Under the pieces are notes generated by a model that worked only from the letters and a program-made list of their open reading frames with translations, searched no databases and was not told the origin of the DNA. From positions 403,874-467,873 of the forward strand of contig JBFWVR010000005.1 of the NCBI GenBank assembly GCA_050246635.1: a stretch of 64,000 nucleotides of DNA, in the 5' to 3' direction. The DNA is from JBFWVR01 sp050246635. GTDB taxonomy: Bacteria > Acidobacteriota > Vicinamibacteria > Vicinamibacterales > UBA2999. The position numbers and the translations under genes were made by a program. Positions 17,374-26,261 of this stretch are shown here, one piece after another (position 1 is the first letter of the stretch; the number at the start of each line of letters is the position of its first letter).

Positions 17374-18804
17374 TTACGCCGAGACGTGGGTGACTTCACC
17401 CAGGACCGGCACGTCGAATTCGTCGGCCAGGTCGTGGGTGGTGTGGACGGATCGGTCGAGGTACTCGCGGCCCAGGGCCGCGGTGCCGCCGAGGAAGACG
17501 CCCGCGACGAGGGCGATGAGGAGCACCCGCCAGGCCACCGGGCTCACCGGCGCGGCGGGCATCGATGCGGGGTAGAGCACCGTGAACTGCTCGCCGCCCT
17601 GGTCGCGCGCGACGCTCTCGGCCAGCCGGGCCGAGTCGAGCTTTGCGGCGATGTCGTCGTACTCGGCCTCGGCGCGGTCGTACTCGCGCTGGACGGATGC
17701 CAGGCGCTGTTCGACCATCGGGGCCGCGTCGACCCGCGCCTGGTAATCGCCGATCTGCCGCCGGGTGCCCGTCGCGGCGCGTTCGAGCTCCCGGACGCTG
17801 AGGCGGAGCTGGTCCCGGTCGGCGAGGAGCTGGCGGTACGACGGGTTGCGCATCAACTGCGCGCGCCGGTCGGGGGCCGCGCCGCCGGCCGAGGGCGTGA
17901 CCTCGCCGCGCGCGGCCTCGAGCTCCTGCCGGAGCCGGACCACCTCGGGGTGCTTCTCCGTGTAGCGGGTCCGCGCATTCGCCAGTTGTTCCTCGAGCTC
18001 CAGCACGCGGGACGCCGGCGAGCCGTCCGGCACCGCGGCCGCCGTGGCATCGAGGCCGCTGCCTTCCTCCATCGCGCTGATCTGGCGTTCGACCATCGAG
18101 AGGCGGTCCTGCTGCGCGCGCAGCGACGCGGCATTCGCTTCGAGCTGGCCACGCAGGCCGGTGAGCGTCTGCAGGTTGGCGTCGGTCTGGCCCGGCAGGC
18201 TCCCGGCGTACGCCTCCTTGGCCTGGCGCAGCCGGCCCTCGATCTCGTCGAGCCGCGCCTGCTTCTCGTCGAGCTCGGACGCGAGGAACGCCGAGGTGTT
18301 CTCGGCGTGCACCCGCCGCGCGCGCGCGTTCTCGGCGACGAACAGGTTCACCAGCCGATCGGCGACGCGCTGCGCCCGCTCCGGCGTGTCGGAGCGGTAG
18401 GACAGGACGAAGGCGTCGAGTCGCCGGCTGTTGGTGCCCGCCAGCGGGTCGGGCACCCGCAGCTCGATGGCGCTCTTGAGCGCCGACACCCGGTCGGCCA
18501 TCGGACGTCCCGGCCACAGGTTCTCGTCGGTGACCACCCGCTCGAGGACATGGCGGCTGAGGAGCTGCTGCGAGAGCGCCCACAGCCGGTCCTCGTTGTC
18601 GAGCACGGACGACTGGCTGAGCAGGCTCGGCGAGACCGACGGCGCCGAGACGCCGACGGTGGCGGTCGACTCGAAGGTCTGCGGGAGGAGCTGGAGCGCG
18701 ATGACACCGGCCACCACGGCGGCGGCCAGGGGGACGATGAACCACCACGCGCGCCGGCGGATCATCGAGAGGTAGTCGAGGGCGTGAACGGGTGCGTGTG
18801 GCAT
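17374..18804 (-). CDS. Polysaccharide chain-length determinant (Wzz family, XrtA type)
   Basis: The 476-residue inner-membrane co-polymerase has a first helix at about 20-42 and a last helix at about 430-452 flanking a periplasmic region. That region contains long coiled coils (residues about 160-300 and 350-420) and the motif YTEKHPEVVRLRQEL, standard in this family. PVSPVAWRVLLIALVAG precedes the last helix, replacing the classical Pro-rich motif. The start MPHAPVHALDYLSMIRRRAWW is chosen because TAATG overlaps the upstream stop; the longer frame is non-coding. It sets the modal length of the polymer together with the adjacent kinase. Confidence 0.9.
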   Translation of the reverse strand: MPHAPVHALDYLSMIRRRAWWFIVPLAAAVVAGVIALQLLPQTFESTATVGVSAPSVSPSLLSQSSVLDNEDRLWALSQQLLSRHVLERVVTDENLWPGRPMADRVSALKSAIELRVPDPLAGTNSRRLDAFVLSYRSDTPERAQRVADRLVNLFVAENARARRVHAENTSAFLASELDEKQARLDEIEGRLRQAKEAYAGSLPGQTDANLQTLTGLRGQLEANAASLRAQQDRLSMVERQISAMEEGSGLDATAAAVPDGSPASRVLELEEQLANARTRYTEKHPEVVRLRQELEAARGEVTPSAGGAAPDRRAQLMRNPSYRQLLADRDQLRLSVRELERAATGTRRQIGDYQARVDAAPMVEQRLASVQREYDRAEAEYDDIAAKLDSARLAESVARDQGGEQFTVLYPASMPAAPVSPVAWRVLLIALVAGVFLGGTAALGREYLDRSVHTTHDLADEFDVPVLGEVTHVSA

Positions 18805-19994
18805 TAGCGGATCCTCGCCGTGGCGGACGTGGTGACCTGGATGCCGTAGCGGAAGCGGTCCAGCGTGCCGCCCGGCCGATCGATGGTCTGGTGCGCGCCG
18901 CTGACGAAGCCTTCGACGCGCATCCAGGGGGTGAAGGCGTAACCGACGGTGCCGTCGAACCAGAGCGTCTCGAGCGACAGCTGGCCAGGCTCGAGCGGGT
19001 CGTTCGACCGCCACGCGGCGGCGGTGGTGACCCAGGCGCGACGGCCGATCGGCAGGCGCAGCCGGCCCGTCACGTCCTCGTTCTGCAGCGTGCCGCCGAA
19101 GCCGTAGGAGGGCACATACGAACGGCTGTAGATGATCGAGACCCCCGCGCGGCGGAAGTCGCGCGCGAGCCCCGCGCGCCAGGCCGGGCCGGTCTGGCCG
19201 TCGCTGCCGAGCCCGAGCCGGGAGAACCCGGCCTCGCCGAAGACCGTGAGGTCATCGCTCAGCCGGTGCTGCACGCCGCCCCAGCCGACCTGCACGGCGA
19301 ACGTCTCGCCGTCGGCCAGTGACGCGCGGTCGAGCCGGTACTCGCCGGTGACGGCCGTGCGCGGCGTGACATCGTGGGTGACCTGCACGTTGGCGCCGTG
19401 GCTGTAGCCCCCCATCAGGCGCGCGGGCCCCTGCTGCCGGTCGAAGTCGACCCACTGGAAGTGGTAGGCGGCCGAGACGTCGGTGCGGCGCGAGGCGGCG
19501 AACTCGACCCCGGCGTTCAGGTCCTGGAGGCGCGAGCCCACCCGCGTGTACGGGATGCCCTGGAGCTCGAGCAACTCGGTTGTCGGCAGCGCCGCGGCGC
19601 TGTGGCGGGCGAACACCGTGGTCCGGCGCGACACCATGTGGCGCGCGCCGAGGGTGACGCGCTGCTCGTAGCTGTTCAGCGACGACAGGTCCTGGTGCGC
19701 GACGTAGCTCCCCAGGTAGCGGCCGCCAAACTCGGTGCGGCGGTTGCGGAAGCCGAGCGTCACCGCGGGCTGGACGACGCTCACGGTCTCGGCCACCGGC
19801 TGCGCCTCCTCGTCGTCGAAGAGGACGTTGTCGTCGCGCACGGCGGAGAAGCCGAGCGCCGGACTGATCGTCCATCCCGCCGTCTGCCGCTCGTTGCCGC
19901 CCTCGACGGGGGCGCGGCGGGTCTCCTGCGCCGCCGCCGTGCCGGCCAGCGACAGCGAGAGGAGAACGATGGCGATGTGTCGCCCTGGCATCAT
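18804..19994 (-). CDS. Outer-membrane beta-barrel of the EPS locus
   Basis: The 396-residue protein has a signal peptide (MMPGRHIAIVLLSLSLAGTAAAQ). The rest consists of alternating amphipathic strands with aromatic girdles (FGGRYLGSYVAHQD, VSAAYHFQWVDFDRQ, VQVGWGGVQHRL, TVGYAFTPWMRVEGFVSG), as in 16- to 18-stranded barrels. It occupies the position of the EpsL-like outer-membrane proteins of exosortase-type exopolysaccharide operons. A GGGGAGG site precedes the first ATG by about 5 bases. The likely role is in polymer secretion across the outer membrane or in anchoring, inferred from position only. Confidence 0.75.
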   Translation of the reverse strand: MMPGRHIAIVLLSLSLAGTAAAQETRRAPVEGGNERQTAGWTISPALGFSAVRDDNVLFDDEEAQPVAETVSVVQPAVTLGFRNRRTEFGGRYLGSYVAHQDLSSLNSYEQRVTLGARHMVSRRTTVFARHSAAALPTTELLELQGIPYTRVGSRLQDLNAGVEFAASRRTDVSAAYHFQWVDFDRQQGPARLMGGYSHGANVQVTHDVTPRTAVTGEYRLDRASLADGETFAVQVGWGGVQHRLSDDLTVFGEAGFSRLGLGSDGQTGPAWRAGLARDFRRAGVSIIYSRSYVPSYGFGGTLQNEDVTGRLRLPIGRRAWVTTAAAWRSNDPLEPGQLSLETLWFDGTVGYAFTPWMRVEGFVSGAHQTIDRPGGTLDRFRYGIQVTTSATARIR

Positions 19995-20020
19995 GGCAGC
20001 CTCCCCACGGTCCCGATGTC

Positions 20021-20650
20021 TCACGGCACGACGACCGTGTCGCCGGCCTGCAGGAAGAGCCGGGCGTCCGCCGCCCCCTTGAGGGCGTCGTCGTAGTCGA
20101 AGTCGATGGTGCGCACGCCATCCGGGGTGTTGCGCAGGATGCGGATGTCCCCCTTGTGGGCGAACTCGGTGACGCCGCCCGCCAGGGCCAGCGCCTGCAG
20201 GACCGTCATCGGCCGCTGGAGCGCGACGGCGCCGGGCTGGCGCACCTCGCCCATCACGTAGGCGGTGGCGATCGTGGCCTCGACGACGATCACCGTGACC
20301 ACCGGGTTGGTCATGTACTCCTTGAGGTCGGTGGCAATCGTGTCGCGCAGCTCCGCGGGGGTCCGTCCGCTGGCCACGAGGTCGCCGAGCAGCGGCAGCG
20401 TGATCTTGCCGTCGGGCCGGACCTGGACCGACTGGGACAACTGGTCGTCCTTGTAGACCTCGATGCGGAGCTTGTCGCCCGCCGCCAGGTGGTAGTCGGG
20501 CGCCGTGTCGGTGCCGGCCGCGGCGGTCGTGCCGGCCGGGTGCTCGCGCGCGGCGGCGTCGGCCTGGGCCGCGGCGGGCAGCGGGAGCAGGAGGCACCCG
20601 GCGACGAGCGCCAGCAGTGCCGGTCGGGCGGGAAGCCTGGTGTGTGTCAT
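20021..20650 (-). CDS. Polysaccharide export protein (Wza/SLBB family)
   Basis: The 209-residue protein has an N-terminal signal sequence (residues 9-28). The cleavage region lacks a lipobox Cys directly before the mature start, so it may not be a lipoprotein. The polysaccharide-export domain follows (YHLAAGDKLRIEVYKDDQLSQ, VRPDGKITLPLLGDL, AELRDTIATDLKEYM), then one SLBB repeat (AYVMGEVRQPGAVALQRPMTVLQALALAGG). It ends at GDTVVVP, without the C-terminal amphipathic helix of Wza. Such short forms work with a separate barrel, here plausibly the gene 27 bases downstream. Confidence 0.88.
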   Translation of the reverse strand: MTHTRLPARPALLALVAGCLLLPLPAAAQADAAAREHPAGTTAAAGTDTAPDYHLAAGDKLRIEVYKDDQLSQSVQVRPDGKITLPLLGDLVASGRTPAELRDTIATDLKEYMTNPVVTVIVVEATIATAYVMGEVRQPGAVALQRPMTVLQALALAGGVTEFAHKGDIRILRNTPDGVRTIDFDYDDALKGAADARLFLQAGDTVVVP

Positions 20651-20760
20651 GGCAGGCAGTCTCCGGGGCCGCACGGCCCCAAGGCGTGGCGCCGGGGCGG
20701 GCGCGAGGCTCGCGGGACGCCGACGGGTCAACGGGAGGGAATACGTGGTCATGGCTGGTC

Positions 20761-22149
<1,389 letters not shown>

Positions 22150-22223
22150 TCGTAATGGATCCCGGGCGGTGCGTTCGTCGGACTCGCCTGGCGCCGCCGA
22201 CGGGCGACTGCGTCAGTTGGGTG

Positions 22224-22239
22224 AGCAATGGCGGTGCCA
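22224..22239 (-). promoter_or_regulatory. Sigma-54 promoter of the EPS operon
   Basis: The minus strand reads TGGCACCGCCATTGCT. The -24 block TGGCAC and the -12 block TTGCT are both consensus and separated by the required 5 bases. Transcription would begin near 22213, giving a leader of about 64 bases before the ATG at 22149. No sigma-70-type promoter was evident closer to the gene. Confidence 0.8.
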
Positions 22240-22254
22240 CGTTCGGCGCCCGGA

Positions 22255-22273
22255 TGTCGTGACGTGCACGACA
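22255..22273. promoter_or_regulatory. Inverted repeat, candidate activator site 1
   Basis: TGTCGTG and CACGACA form perfect 7-base arms around ACGTG. The site lies 16 bases upstream of the -24 element of the leftward sigma-54 promoter. It shares TGTCG/CGACA ends with the site at 22324. Binding by the adjacent regulator is inference. Confidence 0.5.
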
Positions 22274-22323
22274 GGCGTGGAAACGCGCCGGTATTTCGCG
22301 CGTCATTCGCGGCATTTGGTGGC

Positions 22324-22343
22324 TGTCGGCACTGGTGGCGACA
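22324..22343. promoter_or_regulatory. Inverted repeat, candidate activator site 2
   Basis: TGTCG and CGACA arms are separated by 10 bases. It lies about 85-104 bases upstream of the leftward -24 element, within the range where enhancer-binding proteins usually bind. Confidence 0.4.
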
Positions 22344-22469
22344 CGCGTCCGGGGGAAGTGACCTTCCACCATGCGGTCCCTCGCTATCGTGTGACGCCGG
22401 TGGAGTTCTCCTGCATGCGCCCGATCGAGGGGACAGGTGGACACCTCGATCACGCGTGTGCTCGTGATC

Positions 22470-22487
22470 GTCGCGTCGATGCGCGAC
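22470..22487. promoter_or_regulatory. Inverted repeat, candidate activator site 3
   Basis: GTCGCG and CGCGAC form perfect 6-base arms around TCGATG. It ends 10 bases before the rightward sigma-54 element. In this GC-rich DNA a chance match is possible. Confidence 0.4.
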
Positions 22488-22497
22488 AGAGGATGCG

Positions 22498-22513
22498 CGG
22501 CACGCCGCTTGCT
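22498..22513 (+). promoter_or_regulatory. Sigma-54 promoter facing the PEP-CTERM-like gene
   Basis: The plus strand reads CGGCACGCCGCTTGCT, differing from TGGCACG-N4-TTGCT only at the first base. Spacing between GG and GC is correct. The predicted start is near 22525, about 87 bases before the ATG at 22612. It is divergent from the operon promoter at 22224-22239. Confidence 0.65.
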
Positions 22514-22611
22514 CCCTCGATACGTGGACCGCGCCGGGTGACGCGATGTGCGATCGCACGGCAGATGAACACCTCCACCCTGATGCGCGCTCCGAGGACA
22601 GTCAGACGCCC

Positions 22612-22971
22612 ATGCGAACTCGACGAACGACGGCGTGGCTGGTCGCGATGGCCGTGACGGCCGCGGCTGGTCTTGCACTTGCCTTTCTCCTCGACGTGTC
22701 AGGTGGCGCGGCGCCGCTCGCGCCCGGACCGGCGGCGCCTCGTGCCACGTCCACGCACACCAACGGGATGCACACCACGGGAACCGGCCATTCGTTCGCG
22801 GCCACCGCGCTGGCCGCGGTGCCCGACACGGTGTGGCTGCTGGCGACCGGGCTCGCGTTGCTCGGCCTCGCCGCCGAGGTCCGCCGGCGTGGACGTCGTG
22901 CCCGCCGGCACTGGCGCGGCCAGGCGCGCGTCGTCGAAGCGCGCTCCGGAACGGAGCGCCTCTCGCCGTGA
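22612..22971 (+). CDS. Small protein with N-terminal signal anchor and PEP-CTERM-like C-terminal segment
   Basis: Starting at the ATG at 22612, the 119-residue product has a basic start (MRTRRTTAW), a hydrophobic helix at about 8-28, a Pro/Thr/His-rich middle, then VPDTVWLLATGLALLGLAAE followed by RRRGRRARR. This short motif, hydrophobic helix and Arg cluster resemble exosortase sorting signals (VPEP or VPDSG types). Unlike the classical signal, about 25 residues follow the Arg cluster, and the motif is VPDT. The gene lies behind its own sigma-54-like promoter, divergent from an XrtA-type EPS operon, the usual setting of such substrates. A further in-frame ATG at 22546 is possible. It could also be an ordinary two-helix membrane protein. 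Confidence 0.55.
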   Translation: MRTRRTTAWLVAMAVTAAAGLALAFLLDVSGGAAPLAPGPAAPRATSTHTNGMHTTGTGHSFAATALAAVPDTVWLLATGLALLGLAAEVRRRGRRARRHWRGQARVVEARSGTERLSP

Positions 22972-23574
22972 GATCGATCGCCGGTCCCGGGGGAGGGAGG
23001 AACGCGCGCGCGTGCCTCTCAGGCGTGGGGAACGCAGCGCGGCCGTGCATCGACAGACGAGAGGGATCAGGGGAGAACGAGCGGTGGCAGGGGAGGCCTC
23101 CGCGGAGAGGTCGACCGGTGCTCTCTCGGACCTCAGGAATCAGGATCGTCTGACATGGTGAAATTCCTTCCATCGTGACCACCGGTCGAACGCGTACCGG
23201 CTGTCGGCGGTCCAGTTGAGCAAGAACCGGTCCGCCCCGAAAGACCACCGATTCCCCGCGGCGGCCGGCACCCGAGGGAAGAACTTCGGCGCCTAGTGGT
23301 CGCCGACGACACAAGTTCTACGGTCGCGCTAACCCACCGCCCCGCCGCACCTCTGCGGCAACCCCCCCGTGCGGCACCTCCCGTGCGGCACCCCGTCCGA
23401 CTGACTGCACCTCACCACTCCGGTGTAGAGGCCTCCCCGCAGTGAGGGGAACTGCGTCCTGGCCCGTCCGAACGATGTTCCGCGGCCCCGGCGTGTCGAT
23501 TACCCACGCGGACGGGCAGGACCGGGGTGGCCCCTGGAACGGCCCCTGTGCCTCATGTCAGGCAGGAGACTTGG
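22972..23574. other. Gene-free stretch of about 600 bases
   Basis: No reading frame here has protein-like composition. The segment separates the PEP-CTERM-like gene from the chemoreceptor gene. The only structure seen is a pair of GTGCGGCAC palindromic words at 23369-23391. No clear sigma-70, sigma-28 or sigma-54 promoter for the chemoreceptor was found. Confidence 0.6.
23369..23391. repeat. Two GTGCGGCAC words, 14-base period
   Basis: GTGCGGCAC occurs at 23369-23377 and 23383-23391, flanked by C-rich spacers. The same word forms the tandem array at 45278-45325, so this appears to be a second, smaller copy of one repeat family. Confidence 0.55.
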
Positions 23575-25119
23575 ATGAGACGTTTGGCCCTTCGCACGAG
23601 ACTGGTCGGGGCGGTTGGCGGGTTGGTGGTGCTGTTCCTCGTCGCGGGCGCGACGGCGCTCGTGCTGCTGGGAAACGTGAATGACAGCCTGGAGGAAGCG
23701 GGGGGCAGCGGAGCGGAGCGCCTCGCGTATGCGAGGGACGTCGACGAGCTGGCGGACACCCTGCTGGTTCACGAGCGCGGCGCGCTGCTCGGTGCGACCC
23801 TGCACAAGCCGGAGCTGCTCGCGACGTCCCGGTCCGAGATGCAGCGGATCGAGGCGGACATCACGTCGGCGCTCGACGCGCTCGACGCGCGCGTGGAGCG
23901 CTCGGACGCCAGGGCCGCGATCGCCGACGCGCGGGCGCACCTCGTTGCCGCGGTCCGGGAGTGGACGACCGCCGACCGCCTGATCGCCGCCGGCGACGTG
24001 GAGGGGGCCTTCGCGCACGCGGCGGCCCGCGTGAAGCCGGAGATCGACGGCGTCAATGCCGCGGCAGCGACGCTCGCGCAGGTGGAGGACGGTGTGTTCG
24101 AGGGGCTGGTGGCGCACGGTCACGCCTCGTACCTGCGGGCCCTCATCGTCCAGGGCGGCATCCTGGGCCTGGCGCTGCTCGTCGCGGCCGGGATCGGCTG
24201 GATGGTGATCGGCGTCAGCCGGGAACTCCAGGCGATCTCGGCGGAGCTCGGGGTCGGCGCCCAGCAGGTGGCCGCGGCCTCGTCGCAGGTGGCGACGGCG
24301 GCGCAGGGCCTGTCGTCCGGCGCGACCGAGCAGGCGGCGTCCCTGGAGGAGACCTCGGCGTCGATGGAGGAGATGACGTCGATGTCGCACCAGAACGCCG
24401 AGAACGCGCGGGCGGCCGCCGGCGCGACCGACGCCGTGTCCGGCGAGGTCTCACGCAGCAACCAGGCGCTCGGTGAGCTCGTGGGCTCGATGGCCGCGAT
24501 CAAGGAATCGAGCAACAACATCGCGCGCATCATCAAGACCATCGACGAGATCGCGTTCCAGACCAACATCCTCGCGCTCAACGCCGCCGTCGAGGCCGCG
24601 CGCGCCGGCGAGGCCGGCATGGGCTTCGCCGTGGTCGCCGACGAGGTGCGGAATCTCGCGCAGCGGTCCGCCCAGGCCGCGAAGGACACCGCGACGCTCA
24701 TCGAGGAGTCGATTGACCGGGCCGGGCAGGGCGCGGTCAAGGTCGACCAGATGAGCCGCGGCATCGCGGCCATCACGCAGCGCATGTCCGAGGTGTCGCA
24801 GCTCGTGCAGAGCGTGACGACGGCGAGCCAGCAGCAGTCGCAGGGCGCGGGCCAGATCACCGAGGCGCTCCAGCAGATGGAGCGCGTCACGCAGACGAAT
24901 GCCGCCACCGCGGAGGAGAGTGCCGCGGCCTCGGAAGAGCTGAGCGCCCAGGCCGAGACGACCCGGGCCATCGCGGCACGCCTCGAGCGCATGGTGCACG
25001 GCGACCAGAGCGGCGAGCCCGCCCCTCACGGACCCGTGCGCCAGGGGCGGCTCGCGGCCGTGGTCCACGGGTTCGACCGCCACCGCGGCGTGATGGACGA
25101 GGAGGAGCGCGCCGCCTGA
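23575..25119 (+). CDS. Methyl-accepting chemotaxis protein without a HAMP domain
   Basis: The 514-residue receptor has TM1 at about 9-31, a periplasmic four-helix-bundle-like region to about 185, and TM2 at about 188-210. The cytoplasmic coiled coil carries the signalling tip at about 323-370 (DEIAFQTNILALNAAVEAAR, GMGFAVVADEVRNLAQRSA). The helix after TM2 goes straight into the coiled coil (ELGVGAQQVAAASSQVA), leaving no room for a HAMP domain. Glu/Gln pairs (ATEQAASLEETSASMEEM) are candidate methylation sites. The ATG at 23575 has AGGAG 7 bases upstream. No chemotaxis or flagellar genes are nearby, so the output may be a distant Che-like or EPS-regulating system. Confidence 0.9.
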   Translation: MRRLALRTRLVGAVGGLVVLFLVAGATALVLLGNVNDSLEEAGGSGAERLAYARDVDELADTLLVHERGALLGATLHKPELLATSRSEMQRIEADITSALDALDARVERSDARAAIADARAHLVAAVREWTTADRLIAAGDVEGAFAHAAARVKPEIDGVNAAAATLAQVEDGVFEGLVAHGHASYLRALIVQGGILGLALLVAAGIGWMVIGVSRELQAISAELGVGAQQVAAASSQVATAAQGLSSGATEQAASLEETSASMEEMTSMSHQNAENARAAAGATDAVSGEVSRSNQALGELVGSMAAIKESSNNIARIIKTIDEIAFQTNILALNAAVEAARAGEAGMGFAVVADEVRNLAQRSAQAAKDTATLIEESIDRAGQGAVKVDQMSRGIAAITQRMSEVSQLVQSVTTASQQQSQGAGQITEALQQMERVTQTNAATAEESAAASEELSAQAETTRAIAARLERMVHGDQSGEPAPHGPVRQGRLAAVVHGFDRHRGVMDEEERAA

Positions 25120-25212
25120 GGTGCGCCCTCCGCCCACGTGGCGCGGTGTTCGCGAACCGGCAACCCTCTTGCAGCCGTCCCGGCCGAACCATCGAGTGGC
25201 AGGGAGGTTGGG

Positions 25213-25752
25213 ATGTGGGAGCATCGGAATGAGCACGCGCCGGTCAGAGGATTGGTGGCCGGCCTGGTTGCGGGGGCGGTTGGCACCTGGGCCATGACCC
25301 GGATGCAGTCGGGCATGTCGGCGGCGTCGAAGGCCTGGCAGGACGAGGCGGAGGCCGAAGCGGAGGCGCATCGGCCGTTGTCCCGGGAACAGCCGTCCGA
25401 GCCGGCGACGGCGAAGGCGGCGGACATGGCCATGCGCACGGTCGGCGGCCGCTATCTCACGGAGCGGGAAAAGGCGCGCGTCGCTCCTCTGGTGCACTAC
25501 GCCTTCGGCACGCTCATGGGCGGAGTCTACGGACTGCTGGCCGAGGTGGTGCCGTCCGTGACGACCGGCGGGGGCACCGGATTCGGCACGGCGCTGTTCA
25601 TCGGCGCCGACGAAGTGGCCGTGCCCGCCCTCGGCCTGTCAGGCACGCCCGGCGAGATGCCGGCGTCGAGTCACGCGTTCGGCCTGGCGTCCCACCTCGG
25701 CTACGGTCTGGTCGTCGAGCTGGTGCGCCGGAACGTGCGTGACGTGATGTAG
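25213..25752 (+). CDS. Small membrane protein, YagU/DUF1440-like
   Basis: The 179-residue product has a Gly/Ala-rich first membrane segment (VRGLVAGLVAGAVGTWAMTRMQ), a charged stretch rich in Glu and Ala, and further weakly hydrophobic segments (HYAFGTLMGGVYGLLAEV, ALFIGADEVAVPALGL). It ends ASHLGYGLVVELVRRNVRDVM. The GLVAGxxGTxxM start, AFGxxxGxxYG and HxxYG elements match small inner-membrane proteins annotated as YagU or DUF1440. The family's role is unknown, with a suggested link to acid tolerance in E. coli. AGGGAGG lies about 6 bases before the ATG. It converges with the MerR gene. Confidence 0.6.
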   Translation: MWEHRNEHAPVRGLVAGLVAGAVGTWAMTRMQSGMSAASKAWQDEAEAEAEAHRPLSREQPSEPATAKAADMAMRTVGGRYLTEREKARVAPLVHYAFGTLMGGVYGLLAEVVPSVTTGGGTGFGTALFIGADEVAVPALGLSGTPGEMPASSHAFGLASHLGYGLVVELVRRNVRDVM

Positions 25753-25801
25753 GTGCGGCCGCGTGGGGGCCTCCAGCGGGCCGCCTGCGGCCGGGCTCGG
25801 G

Positions 25802-26206
25802 TCATGGGGACGCCAACGCGTCCAGGATCCGGCAGTCCGCAATCGTGCCGCCACCCCGGCACGCCCGCTTGATGCGACGGAGCCGTTGCGCCAGCCGTCG
25901 CAGGTCGTCGATCTTCCGCTCGATGGTGATCAGGTGCGCCCCCGTGAGCCTGTCCACCGCGTCGCACGCCTGATCATGCCGCGAGGCCAGTCGGAGCAGG
26001 TCGCGGACCTGATCCAGCGCGAACCCCAGCTCGCGGCACCGTCGCACGAACTGCAGGCGGTCGCGATGTTCCGCCTCGTAGACGCGATAGTTGCCGGCCG
26101 AGCGGCGGGGCGCGGGGAGCAGGCCGATGCGCTCGTAGTAGCGCACGGTCACGGGCTTGGTGCCCGTCGCCCGCGCGAGCTCTCCGATGGTCATCCCTTC
26201 CGACAT
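25802..26206 (-). CDS. MerR-family metal-responsive regulator (ZntR/CadR-like)
   Basis: The 134-residue protein has the winged HTH at its start (MTIGELARATGTKPVTVRYYERIGLLP, YRVYEAEHRDRLQFVRRCRELGF), a dimerisation helix and a C-terminal metal loop. Cys81 (HDQACDAV), Cys116 (RACRGGG) and Cys125 (ADCRILDAL) match the ligand Cys positions of the ZntR/CadR/PbrR group, which bind divalent Zn, Cd or Pb. The single Cys at 116 differs from the Cys-Cys of ZntR. GAGGAGG precedes the ATG by 7 bases. The divergent TonB-receptor gene begins behind a matching MerR-type operator, so it is the likely target. Confidence 0.88.
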   Translation of the reverse strand: MSEGMTIGELARATGTKPVTVRYYERIGLLPAPRRSAGNYRVYEAEHRDRLQFVRRCRELGFALDQVRDLLRLASRHDQACDAVDRLTGAHLITIERKIDDLRRLAQRLRRIKRACRGGGTIADCRILDALASP

Positions 26207-26224
26207 GCGTGTGCCTCCTCGACC

Positions 26225-26255
26225 TTGACCTTATAGCAACTATAGGGTCGATGCT
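26225..26255 (+). promoter_or_regulatory. MerR-type promoter with overlapping operator
   Basis: A TTGACC -35 (26225-26230) and a GATGCT -10 (26250-26255) are separated by 19 bases, the over-long spacer typical of MerR-activated promoters. The spacer carries a dyad, ACCTTATAG and CTATAGGGT around CAA (26228-26248, one mismatch), close in form to known CadR/PbrR operators. Transcription would start at about 26261-26263, essentially at the ATG of the TonB receptor. Confidence 0.75.
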
Positions 26256-26261
26256 TGGTCC

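Noticed and set aside
22972..23574. Sigma-28 promoter for the chemoreceptor
   Set aside because: No sequence close to TAAAGTTT or GCCGATAA was found in the gap.
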